Shown here piece after piece: positions 35,218 to 44,154 of a stretch of 64,000 nt of DNA. Source of the DNA: Paenibacillus aceti (GTDB lineage: Bacteria; Bacillota; Bacilli; Paenibacillales; Paenibacillaceae). The first letter of the stretch is position 1, and the number at the start of each line of letters is the position of its first letter. The stretch spans positions 4,061,068-4,125,067 of the forward strand of contig NZ_KZ987724.1 in the NCBI RefSeq assembly GCF_003614185.1, written 5' to 3'. Both the position numbers and the translations under genes were made by a program. The notes below the pieces were generated by a model that did not search any database, had not been told where the DNA came from, and was given only the letters and a program-made list of their open reading frames with translations.

Positions 35218-35602
35218 TATTTTTGTACTCAGCTTTATAATCTGTTTGATTTTCCTTGGTACCATACTGTACTTGATCCGTAACGGAAAGCTGCGGGAGC
35301 AATACGCAGTTCTCTGGATCATTCTTACTGCCGTGATGATGCTGTTATCCCTGTTTCCTTCACTGATCGACAGCATGGCCAGGTGGATCGGTGTCTCTTA
35401 CGCACCTTCCCTGCTCTATCTGCTGGGACTGATCAGCATTCTATTCATCCTGCTGCATCTGACTATAGCCGTATCTTCGCTCACCGCACGGTTTGTAGTA
35501 TTAACCCAGAAGATCGGCTTGCTGGAACAAGAGAACCTGGCGCTTAAGAGGGGTGAAGCAGCGATCCATCCGGCTGTTCCGCCAACGGGCGCAGAGAGCT
35601 AA
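35207..35602 (+). CDS. DUF2304-family membrane protein
   Basis: 131 residues with three membrane helices (about 4-22, 33-50, 68-90), the conserved RNGKLREQYAVLWI segment between helices I and II, and a C-terminal coiled tail (VVLTQKIGLLEQENLALKRG). DUF2304 proteins nearly always sit beside polyprenyl-phosphate GT2 genes, as here, and may act as membrane anchors or flippase partners; no activity is established. It overlaps the GT2 gene by 11 bp. Confidence 0.88.
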   Translation: MRIDIFVLSFIICLIFLGTILYLIRNGKLREQYAVLWIILTAVMMLLSLFPSLIDSMARWIGVSYAPSLLYLLGLISILFILLHLTIAVSSLTARFVVLTQKIGLLEQENLALKRGEAAIHPAVPPTGAES

Positions 35603-35632
35603 GAGTATGCAAGACTGCAAATAGAGAGAGGA

Positions 35633-37663
35633 GTGGACAACATTAAAACGATAGGTAGAATAACAACAGGACTGGCGGCGGCGATGATCATTGGACAACT
35701 GACCGCAGCCGTCCCTGCCGTCAAAGCGGAGGCTGCTATAACAGCACCGCAACAAGAGCAAGAGAGCAAGGTATCATCAGAGAAGTCGAATTGGAATCAT
35801 ATCATTCTTTATATGAATAGCAATAAGGTAGAGCAAGGTGGTCAGACATATCAAGCACCTCGTCCTACAGTGGTCAAGAAGGGAACAACCTATGTGGGTC
35901 TCCGATTCATGGCCGAGCGTCTGGGTGCGAAGGTATCTATAGACTCCAAGACGAAGGAGACGGTGATCAAGTTCGACAGCACCGAGCTCAGATATAAGAA
36001 TAACAGTAAGAGCTTTAGTGTAAATGGAAAAGAAACCAAAATGAGCGCGGAGTCCTACACGGACAACCATATGCAGATGATCCCCTTAATTCCGTTCATT
36101 CAGAGCCTGGACATCCCTTATACCGTAGAAGAGGAGACCATTACGCTGAAGCTTTCTACCAAGCCGGTCGCCTCGTTCAAGGTACAGCCCGATGAAATTA
36201 TCGCGGGCGAAACAACCGTGACCTATGAGACGAAATCTTCTTCCCCACTGGGGCTGGATATCGTCGATGAGCGTTGGGAAGGAAGACAAGAGCGATTCGA
36301 TGCGCCCGGCAGCTATGCTGTCACCTACTCCGTACAGGATTCGGCAGGAGTCTGGAGCGATCCTTTCACGCTGACGCTGGAAGCCGCCAAGCCTAATGAG
36401 CCTCCGGTTGCGAACTTCACAACAGATAAGGACACCTACCGGATGGGGGAGCCTATCGTATATACCGATCAGAGCTATGATGATGAAGATGCGATCGTAG
36501 ATAGAACCTGGATGAACAAGGAGGAGGCCTTCTTCACCCCAGGCGTCGTAACGGTGAGCCTTGAAGTCAAGGACCGGCATGGTGCTACGGGTATATTCAG
36601 TAAGAAAATAACGATTACCGAAGAGACTCTGTATACTCGCGATGAGTTCTATAAGCTGTTCACCCCTGTTGGCAATAAGCTGGCTGTAGACGGATATTCC
36701 GTCAAAAAGATGGAGGCCGTTCCCTATAGCTACAAGACTGAACCGATCACACTGTTCCGCAGCAGCGGACCGGAATCGATCGATTCAGAAGGGATTCTCT
36801 ATCAGGATACGATCACTGGAGCGGCCCGATTCCTGCTCCATCACAAGAATAAGATGGATCAGCCAGCGAAGCTCTACACCCTTGCCGAGAATCTAGGGAC
36901 TACGCCAGCCACCATCACCTTCAAGAATGAAGCGATGGCTGGTCCATCGACTTATGCGGAATGGGCAGGCAGAGTATCGCTTACCCGCTATTTCGAGGGC
37001 ATAATAGCTGGCGATAGCAATAAGGAGTTGGTCCTGCAGCCTGGCGAGAGACGGGTCATATGGAACAGTATCAATAAGAATGTTATGAACCCCCAAGAGA
37101 TTATTACTTTTACAGGGGAACTTAGCAGCGATGCACCTATTCGCTATACCACCTTGCTGATATCTGCGAAGCGCGATCCGATTGAAGATCTGGACTCGCT
37201 GCCTTATCTGGACCCGAATGAATCGATCGTCCGTGGAACCTTCGCCGACTCTAACCGTGTATTCGAATATAACGAGCCGCTCGGCAGCCGCTCTGTCAAA
37301 TTATCTTTAACTGACAATAGAGAAGATCCCTTCCAATCAGGGTCGGACGGAATTAAGGGAACCGCTGCCATCAACTCAGGCAACTACGGCTTGGTGTACA
37401 AGCTGAAATTGAATCATGTCGCCCCTAACACGCTCATTTTGTTCAATCCACGCGGAGGATTGTTCGTCGGATCAGCACTGGTGAACAATAAAGTAGTGAC
37501 CTTCGGTCATAGCGGCAAAGAAGATATCTCCAGTACCGCTAGTGTGCTGTATCGCACCGGAGATCGTGAGGAGAGTGTCGAGATCTGGATCAGCCCTGCT
37601 GCGGGAAGCAATCTCCCGTTCGTGCTGCTGTTCGAACCGATGCCACAGAAGAAGACACCTTAA
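35633..37663 (+). CDS. Secreted protein with copper-amine-oxidase-like stalk domain and PKD-like domains
   Basis: 676 residues. Signal peptide (about 1-32, cleavage near VKAEA). A copper-amine-oxidase N-terminal-like domain (about 70-180: RPTVVKKGTTYVGLRFMAERLGAKVSI.. MIPLIPFIQSL) is followed by two immunoglobulin-like/PKD domains (VTYSVQDSAGVWSDPFTLTLE; FTTDKDTYRMGEPIVYTDQSYDDED) and a ~330-residue C-terminal region I do not recognise. No metal-site cluster is evident, so the name reflects a wall-binding fold, not an oxidase. GTG 35633 follows GAGAGAGGA. It closes the glycan cluster and is probably its exported acceptor or a wall-glycan binder (inference). Confidence 0.82.
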   Translation: MDNIKTIGRITTGLAAAMIIGQLTAAVPAVKAEAAITAPQQEQESKVSSEKSNWNHIILYMNSNKVEQGGQTYQAPRPTVVKKGTTYVGLRFMAERLGAKVSIDSKTKETVIKFDSTELRYKNNSKSFSVNGKETKMSAESYTDNHMQMIPLIPFIQSLDIPYTVEEETITLKLSTKPVASFKVQPDEIIAGETTVTYETKSSSPLGLDIVDERWEGRQERFDAPGSYAVTYSVQDSAGVWSDPFTLTLEAAKPNEPPVANFTTDKDTYRMGEPIVYTDQSYDDEDAIVDRTWMNKEEAFFTPGVVTVSLEVKDRHGATGIFSKKITITEETLYTRDEFYKLFTPVGNKLAVDGYSVKKMEAVPYSYKTEPITLFRSSGPESIDSEGILYQDTITGAARFLLHHKNKMDQPAKLYTLAENLGTTPATITFKNEAMAGPSTYAEWAGRVSLTRYFEGIIAGDSNKELVLQPGERRVIWNSINKNVMNPQEIITFTGELSSDAPIRYTTLLISAKRDPIEDLDSLPYLDPNESIVRGTFADSNRVFEYNEPLGSRSVKLSLTDNREDPFQSGSDGIKGTAAINSGNYGLVYKLKLNHVAPNTLILFNPRGGLFVGSALVNNKVVTFGHSGKEDISSTASVLYRTGDREESVEIWISPAAGSNLPFVLLFEPMPQKKTP

Positions 37664-38639
37664 CACTTAGCTAGTCGGTAATGTGAAAAAAGGAATAACC
37701 CCCTTTTATGCCGAATTCTTATATATGATGCGAAAACCTAATACTTCAGCTCTAAAATATATAGTTATTATCACGTTATTTATCAGCATACTGCTCAGCC
37801 TGCGGTGGATTTGGTCGGAGCTTCTCTTCTCCCCCGCAGAGCAGCTTGCTGCCGTCAACGGTGTACTTGATCTGCGTGGCAGAGAATTCGATAACACATC
37901 AACCTATGCATTGACTGGCGAATGGGAAATTTACCCCGGGGAATTGTTATCCGCTCAGGATATACAAACGAACGGGGTCTCTTCACGTTCTATTCAGGTT
38001 CCAGGTGATTGGAGCGGGGCCTTATCTGAGACCCCGAAATCCTCCTACGGGTATGGAACATATCGGCTGCGGATTCTGATCGATCCCCTGGAAGAGCCTT
38101 TAGCCTTCTGGATTCGAGGCATCCAGGCCTCCTCCATCATCGAAGTTAACGGATTAGCCGAGTCTCCTTTTGGCCGTCCTGCTGAGGATGCACTTCATTA
38201 TCAGCCGAGAAATGTATCCTATACCGTTTCTTATTCCAGGACAGGCACCACGGAAATCGAGCTGCTCGTTCGTGTGGCCAATTTCGATAATCCCTACGAT
38301 GGAGGGATTGCCAAGTCGATTCGCTTCGGCTCTCAGGCGGCGATTGATCATGTTCGCTGGTACTCGATTGGATTTCAGCTGGTTACATTTATTACTTTAT
38401 TGCTGCACGGTATATATGCGTTGATCCTCTATTTATTCAATCCTAGAGAGAAAACGCTGGCCTTGATCAGCCTATTAACGATAGCTGTAGCTACAGCGAC
38501 TGCAGTCGGCAATGATAATCTGTTCCTGCTATGGCTGCCTCTTAACTATACCTGGGCACTTAAAACTCAATTGCTGGCTCAATTATGGCAGCCCTTGCTT
38601 ATTCTGATTGTCTTTAAAGGCTTCATCTCCCACTATAAA

Positions 38640-39024
38640 TTAATGTTTTCTTTCATTTGCTCACGTTTTCTTAGAATCTCAAACACGATGTTCTCAAGAG
38701 ATGGGGATATCATGCTGTTATGACATATTTTTCTCGAGGAACCGGTGACGGGAATAAAGCCTGGAACACATTTTCCAATCTGTGGATGGTACCTATGATC
38801 GCACCTTGGATATCCACAATTCCCTCGACGGTTTACCCTCCCATGTCACACTGGGTCTATGCCCTCACATTCCTTCGTTCTACCTCTCAAGGGGTGGATG
38901 CCGCTTCTTGCTCCTTTACTGGGTCGTTGCCCTTATGATGAAAAATCTGCGGCTACTCCGTGCTTCTGTTTGTCGCGTTTGAAGTCTAAGCACTGTGAAG
39001 CAAGATGAATCGTTAATGTTTGAA
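38640..39024 (-). ncRNA. Putative bridge/seek RNA region of the IS110-family element
   Basis: About 385 bp of non-coding sequence between the transposase stop and the element end. In IS110-family elements a structured guide RNA with target- and donor-binding loops is encoded in the long non-coding end; in the IS1111 group this end is downstream of the transposase, as here. I infer it from position and length; I have not folded it. No conserved coding frame crosses it. Confidence 0.55.
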
Positions 39025-40320
39025 TTAAGCAACCATCTGTAGCTGAGACTGGCGTACCGGTCCCAATACGTCATTTGCATTGTAGCGTATCTGTTTTGTT
39101 CCCAACGTATGCAATACTCGAATGAGTTTTCCACATAAGGCTACAATAGATTGTTTCTTCTTTAGCGGGTTCTGGGCTCGTTTCGTGTAATAGTGATGCA
39201 GCGCTTTAAATTCTGTATTTTTTGCCACCATGGGCATCATCGCACGGAACAGTAAAGCTCGAAGTCGAGACCGTCCCCGTTTGGTAATCGTGGACTTCCC
39301 TTTCTTCTTCCCAGAACTGTTCTCCCTTAGATTAAAGCCCGCAAGCCGTATAATCTGCTGACTATGATTATATCCTTTGAGATCGCCTACCTCGGCCAGA
39401 AATCCAGCCAATGTTACGACTCCAACCCCAGGAACCGTTAGCATTTCTTCCGAACCAGGGATCTGTTCAAGCAGTTCTACCACCTGTCTCATGATGTCGT
39501 CTATCTGCCGAGTAAACAAAGTATGCTGCTCCAGCAAGTTCTTCAATTCAATCTTGGCTGCCATTAAACCCTCTGTGAGGCCGATAGAGTCCTGAGCTGC
39601 TTGAACCAGTTTCTCTGCTCGCTTCATGCCAACCGCCCGTTTAACCTCTTGTTTCCACCGTTTCAAAACTGTGAAAGCTCCAAGTGTTACAATTTCTTGC
39701 GGGGTAGGAAATTCTGCAAGCGTGATGAGAGAGGCTTTTCCTTCCCAGTCAGCAAACACGTTTTGATATTCAGGAAAGAACCGGTCGAGCCAATTTTGAA
39801 TCCGTCTTTGGACTTGACCCAGGTTTAACATAACCTTTTCTCGATGATTCATGAGGATGCGTAAATCCGCATAAACGCTCTTTGGAAGCCGGGGCTCCGA
39901 ATAATGGCCGTTACGAACGAGATCTGCAATAACCTTGGCATCCTTGTAGTCGTTTTTCGTTGGTGAATTGTCTTCAAGTTCTTTACTCTTGCTAACATGA
40001 TGAGGGTTTACGATAACTAGTTTAATGCCCTCATGCTGTAGAAACTCAGCCAGGGTAAACCAGTAGTGTCCGGTTGGTTCGATGCCGAAGATGACGTCAG
40101 TCTTGGCATGTTGCCGTTGAAGTTCCTTCATCCACGATACTAGTTTTAACAAACCTGAACGGTCGTTTTTAAATACACAATCTTTTCCCAATTCGATCCC
40201 ACGAAAATCGATCCCGCGTGCTACATGGGTTTCTTTGGCGATGTCTGCACCGATAACCAGTGTATTTTCGGTAATTTGTTCAATACGTTGATTCTGTTTC
40301 TTAGATTGTTTATACTTCAT
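39025..40320 (-). CDS. IS110-family transposase (DEDD, serine C-terminal domain)
   Basis: 431 residues. N-terminal RuvC-like DEDD domain: IGADIAKETHVA (first Asp), VIFGIEPTGHYW (Glu), NDYKDAKVIADLV (two Asp). The C-terminal Tnp_20 domain has MLTVPGVGVVTLAGFLAEVGDLKGYNHSQQIIRLAGFNLRENSSGKKKGKS (nucleophilic serine in NSSGKKKG). Complete and probably functional. Starts ATG 40320 after AGAAGGAGG. Confidence 0.95.
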   Translation of the reverse strand: MKYKQSKKQNQRIEQITENTLVIGADIAKETHVARGIDFRGIELGKDCVFKNDRSGLLKLVSWMKELQRQHAKTDVIFGIEPTGHYWFTLAEFLQHEGIKLVIVNPHHVSKSKELEDNSPTKNDYKDAKVIADLVRNGHYSEPRLPKSVYADLRILMNHREKVMLNLGQVQRRIQNWLDRFFPEYQNVFADWEGKASLITLAEFPTPQEIVTLGAFTVLKRWKQEVKRAVGMKRAEKLVQAAQDSIGLTEGLMAAKIELKNLLEQHTLFTRQIDDIMRQVVELLEQIPGSEEMLTVPGVGVVTLAGFLAEVGDLKGYNHSQQIIRLAGFNLRENSSGKKKGKSTITKRGRSRLRALLFRAMMPMVAKNTEFKALHHYYTKRAQNPLKKKQSIVALCGKLIRVLHTLGTKQIRYNANDVLGPVRQSQLQMVA

Positions 40321-42672
40321 ATTGAGCGTCCTCCTTCTAACTTAGGGAATGAATGTCGACCATTCGGAACCCAGCATACAGGAGACGCTCTTTTTATTCA
40401 AACCTCAAATTAATTCATTACAGGAATGGCTCCTTTAATCTGAATCATGGTTTGCTGAGAGCTTACAGCTCATTACTCGTTATATATACTTTGTGCCTGC
40501 TCATTGCGCCCGCGACCTTCGTTAATGGAACCGTTGAGCTGGGCATATTCAATCTGATCTACATCCTCCCCTTCCTCTGGTTCATCTATGTCATCGTGGA
40601 TATGATCCTGAGAGGGCCGACGGATAGCGGCAGCGTCTTCCTGCTCTTGTCAGCGTCAGGCATTATATTGAACATTTACTGGACCCTGTGGAATTCCTAT
40701 AAAGACTCAGCGATGGTCTATTACCCCTTGGATATGATGGCGGCCATCGTCGGTTTTGCAGCGTACTGGTTCAGGGAGTTCTTCCTTAATTCCCGAGAAA
40801 ATGAGCTGCTTACTGAGAAGCTCAAGAAGGAAGACAAGCTGAAGGACCAGTTCCTGGCCAATACATCGCATGAGCTGCGAACACCTCTGCATGGCATTAT
40901 TAATATTGCTCAGACTGTCCTAACCAAAGAGAAGCATAAGCTTGATCCGACCAGCCTTAAAGATATGGAGCTGCTGATCACGATCAGCCGCCGAATGTCT
41001 CATATGCTCGGCGATCTGCTCGATGTGGCCCGTCTTCATGAGCATCGCATTATCCTCCAGCAGGAGCCCATCAAGATTCAGTCTATCGTTCCTGGAGTGT
41101 TTGAAATGCTGAGATATATGACGGAGGGCAAGCCTATTCAGCTGCAGATGAATATTGCAGAATCGGTGCCTACGGTGATGGCGGATGAGAAGCGGCTCGT
41201 ACAAGTTATATATAACTTGCTGCATAATGCAATTAAATACACGGAGAAAGGAAGAATCACCGTCTCTGCCCGGGTGAGAGATAACCGCGTCGTCATTCGA
41301 GTAACCGATACAGGAGTAGGGATGGATAAAGAGACACGTAAACGTATATTCCTCCCTTATGAACAAGGGGCTTACGGGGTAAGCGACGGCAGAGGGATCG
41401 GACTTGGGCTAAGCATCTGCCAACAGATGATAGAGCTGCACGGAGGAACACTGAATGTGCGTTCAGAACCAGGTAAAGGCTCGATATTCAGCTTCGATCT
41501 GCCCTTAGCCAGTTCATCCGATGTTCCGGTATCTAGTAACACTCCGGACCTTCAAGACATAACTAACCGGATCAAGGAGGATTACGCGGAGCTCGTACTT
41601 CCTGATACCTCAGCGGACGAGGCTATGTCCGCATTGGAATCTCCACTGCTCACGATCGAGACGATGCATATTCTCGCTGTAGACGATGATCCGGTCAACC
41701 TGAATGTGCTGACCGGCATTCTCTCAACAGAGCCTTATTCTATTACCTCGGCTCATTCAGCCCAGGAGGCACTCGAGCTGATTGGAATAAAGCCATGGGA
41801 TCTAGTGATTGCCGATGTGATGATGCCCCATATGTCCGGATATGAATTGACGCAGCGGATCAGGGAGCATTATTCCTTATCGGAGCTTCCGATCCTGCTG
41901 CTAACTGCACGCAGTCAGCCAGCTGACATCTATACAGGGTTCTTGTCGGGGGCCAATGACTATGTGACCAAGCCCGTTGATGCCTTGGAGCTAAGATACC
42001 GGATCAAGGCGCTAACGGCCTTGAAGCGGTCGATCAATGAACGATTACGCATGGAGGCAGCATATCTGCAGGCCCAGATTCACCCCCATTTCCTGTTCAA
42101 TACGCTGAATTCTATCCTGGCGCTTAGTGAGGTTGATTCAGAGAAGATGCTCCAGCTAGGCGATGCCTTCGCCTCTTTTCTGCGTATCAGCTTCGACTTC
42201 CTGAATACCGGGGAGCTCGTTGAGCTGTCTCATGAGCTGGAATTGGTCCGAGCCTATCTGTACATTGAGAAGGAGCGCTTCGGTAACAGGCTGAACATCG
42301 TATGGGAAGTCGAGCAGAACGTTCAACTGCTGCTCCCACCGTTGTCGATACAGCCGCTGGTCGAGAATGCGGTCAGACATGGCCTGCTAAGCCGCCTTCA
42401 AGGGGGAACCGTGCGAATCCGGATTACCCGCAAGGAGAGCGACGGTACCGGTACACTCATTGAAGTCAGTGACAACGGTAAAGGTATGAATCAAGAGCAG
42501 ATCAGCCAGCTGCTAAATCCTGTGATGCAGGGCAAGAGCGGGATCGGAGTGACCAATACCAACCGACGCTTGATTCAGTTATATGGACAGGGCTTGTCCA
42601 TCGTCAGCAGGCCTGGTGAGGGAACGATTATTTCTTTTGTGATTCCAGATTAACTCTCCCTAAGAAACATAG

Positions 42673-42722
42673 AAAAGGCACAGAGCCTGGCGCGAAACCT
42701 ACGCTTTGCTCTGTGCCTTTTG
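42673..42722. terminator. Bidirectional terminator between hybrid kinase and SMI1/KNR4 gene
   Basis: AAAAGGCACAGAGC / GCTCTGTGCCTTTT perfect 14-bp stem; both strands end in T-rich tracts. Confidence 0.92.
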
Positions 42723-42729
42723 GATTGAC

Positions 42730-43686
42730 TTAGTCTGCGCTATCCTCCGCCTTCACCAGACCTTGGATGAAGGCTTCAAAATGATCTGCCAGCTTAATGA
42801 CCTTATTGTCAGCTTCCCGGTCTATATAGATCACCACAGGCTCGCCATCGTTGCCGGATGGACGGTAATCCAGCATTACCGCGTCGCCTGTAGCAGGACA
42901 ATCGCAGATGACCACGCCAATTTCAGGATAGTTCCAATTCTCAATCATATATCGACTGCCTTGCTTCCCGCATAGAGATTTGGGCTTGTCCCGTCCAATG
43001 CCGAAGAAGCCGGAGATGGTGATATGATTATCCCCGCGAGAAGTCTTCTCACCTATTGGGAATTTCGTGTTATGAGGCACTCCCCCATTATGCAGCTTCA
43101 TCATGCGAATATAGGAAGCCGGCAGCTTGAAGACGAGTCCTTCCTCTATGGAAGCAATCTGCTCATCTGTGACCGGATCTGATACGTATTCTTTTAGAGC
43201 AGATTCACTGTCATTCCAGAATTCCGACCATTCCGGGTCTGTAATGGGTTGAGGCTTCATAGCGGGCTCTGGGCTTGTTTCGGTCTCGGGCTCCGGATCC
43301 GGTTCAGCGGGAACGCTCTCTGCGGTTTCTTGTTCCGTCTTGCTTGCAATCCACTCCAGGAACTCCAGGGTATCCTCATCATCAGGCTCAAGCTTGTCGG
43401 CAAGCTCAAATTCCTTCCGGGCTTCCTCATACCGATCCAGATAGTAATAAGCCAGCCCCATGCGATAATGCCATAATGCATCATCCTTGCCTTCCTCAGC
43501 CACGCTCAGAAACTGCTCGATCGCTTCTTCATAACGCTCAAGATTGTTCAGCGCTCTTCCCAAATGGCTGACCAGCGAATAGTCTCTGTCCTCTGCGGGA
43601 ATGTCCTTAATTGTATTTACGATTTCTTCAAATTGGTCTTCTTCATGTAACGCATTCAGCTTAGCCTCAAGCTCGTCTCTCATCAT
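42730..43686 (-). CDS. TPR protein with C-terminal SMI1/KNR4 (SUKH) domain
   Basis: 318 residues. N-terminal tetratricopeptide repeats (about 10-115: RALNNLERYEEAIEQFLSVAEEG; YRMGLAYYYLDRYEEARKEFELADKLEPDDED), a Pro/Glu-rich linker (about 120-150), then an SMI1/KNR4 domain (VTDEQIASIEEGLVFKLPASYIRMMKLHNGGVP .. YMIENWNYPEIGVVICDCPATGDAVMLDYR). SUKH domains occur in toxin-immunity proteins and as general protein-binding modules. No toxin gene is next to it, so an immunity role is not supported. Start is ATG 43686 or 43683, after a GGGAGGTAAGGATG stretch. Confidence 0.9.
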   Translation of the reverse strand: MMRDELEAKLNALHEEDQFEEIVNTIKDIPAEDRDYSLVSHLGRALNNLERYEEAIEQFLSVAEEGKDDALWHYRMGLAYYYLDRYEEARKEFELADKLEPDDEDTLEFLEWIASKTEQETAESVPAEPDPEPETETSPEPAMKPQPITDPEWSEFWNDSESALKEYVSDPVTDEQIASIEEGLVFKLPASYIRMMKLHNGGVPHNTKFPIGEKTSRGDNHITISGFFGIGRDKPKSLCGKQGSRYMIENWNYPEIGVVICDCPATGDAVMLDYRPSGNDGEPVVIYIDREADNKVIKLADHFEAFIQGLVKAEDSAD

Positions 43687-43835
43687 CCTTACCTCCCAGG
43701 GCGATAACTCAAATTATATAAATTATACCATTCCAGGCAGGACAAAACGAAATCACACTGACGTTATGCAGCCAAATCGCCGAGCAAAAGGGATAAATTT
43801 GTGACAAACGAACAAGCAACCCGTCTTCCGCAGCT

Positions 43836-44020
43836 CTAACGAAACACCATATCGTTATTCCCGCAAAAACCCACCCAACACAAATCTAACGAAACACCAT
43901 ATCGCTATTTCGATGGAAATCCGCCATTTCGCCCCTATTTCGCCGCAATAGCGATCCCTAGTTTCGTTAGATTTCTAAATCGCCCTTTTTGACGCAGATA
44001 GCGTTACCTAGTTTCGTTAC
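43836..44020. repeat. Four-hairpin array, class I copy B (CTAACGAAAC)
   Basis: Direct units at 43836 and 43886 (CTAACGAAAC) and inverted units at 43961 and 44011 (GTTTCGTTAG/C). Hairpins TAACG-N11-CG(T/C)TA start at 43837, 43887, 43949 and 43999, spacing 50, 62, 50 bp, matching copy A to the base although the sequence between units differs. It lies in a ~470-bp gap between co-directional genes; the remainder of that gap (43687-43835, 44021-44154) is AT-rich and shows nothing I can name. Confidence 0.88.
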
Positions 44021-44154
44021 AAGACACATGACCTTGCGGTCAAATTTTAAAAACTTCGAATTAACTTTTTGGAGTGGAAAATCTTTTCGTCTCAAAAACG
44101 GAAAAGCTCATTTTCGTATAATTTAGGGCAGCGACGGCCCAAGGGTCGGTCGGC

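Larger units (their letters stand above)
38637..40420 (-). mobile_element. IS110-family (IS1111-like) insertion sequence, about 1.78 kb
   Basis: Sequence between the two halves of the hybrid kinase. It has one DEDD transposase on the minus strand, ~100 bp upstream of it, and ~390 bp of non-coding DNA downstream. There are no conventional terminal inverted repeats or clear target duplication, as expected for this family; AATTAAT occurs near both ends. Edges are inferred from the restored kinase frame and may be off by a few bases. Confidence 0.88.
37683..42653 (+). pseudogene. Large hybrid sensor kinase split by an IS110-family element
   Basis: The 5' part (37683-38636) encodes a membrane helix, an extracellular 7TMR-DISM-like sensor domain (TGEWEIYPGELL..QVPGDW..YGYGTYRLRI) and the first helices. 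The 3' part (40421-42653) continues in the same frame with the remaining helices. It also holds HisKA (LANTSHELRTPLHGI), HATPase, a receiver (VDDDPVNL, Asp in LVIADVMMPHMSGY) and then a second, LytS-type kinase core (AQIHPHFLFNTLNSIL). Joining at SHY..RNGSFNL restores one protein of about 1060 residues. Dual HisKA/LytS kinases with 7TMR-DISM sensors are known in Paenibacillus. An in-frame run into element sequence lets the 3' part start inside the IS, so a fragment may be made. Confidence 0.9.

Noticed and set aside
40353-42653. Treating the 3' hybrid-kinase fragment as a full-length gene
   Set aside because: Its first ~23 codons are IS110-element sequence; the sensor half lies on the other side of the element.
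42730-43686. SMI1/KNR4 gene as part of a toxin-immunity locus
   Set aside because: No polymorphic-toxin or secretion gene on either side.
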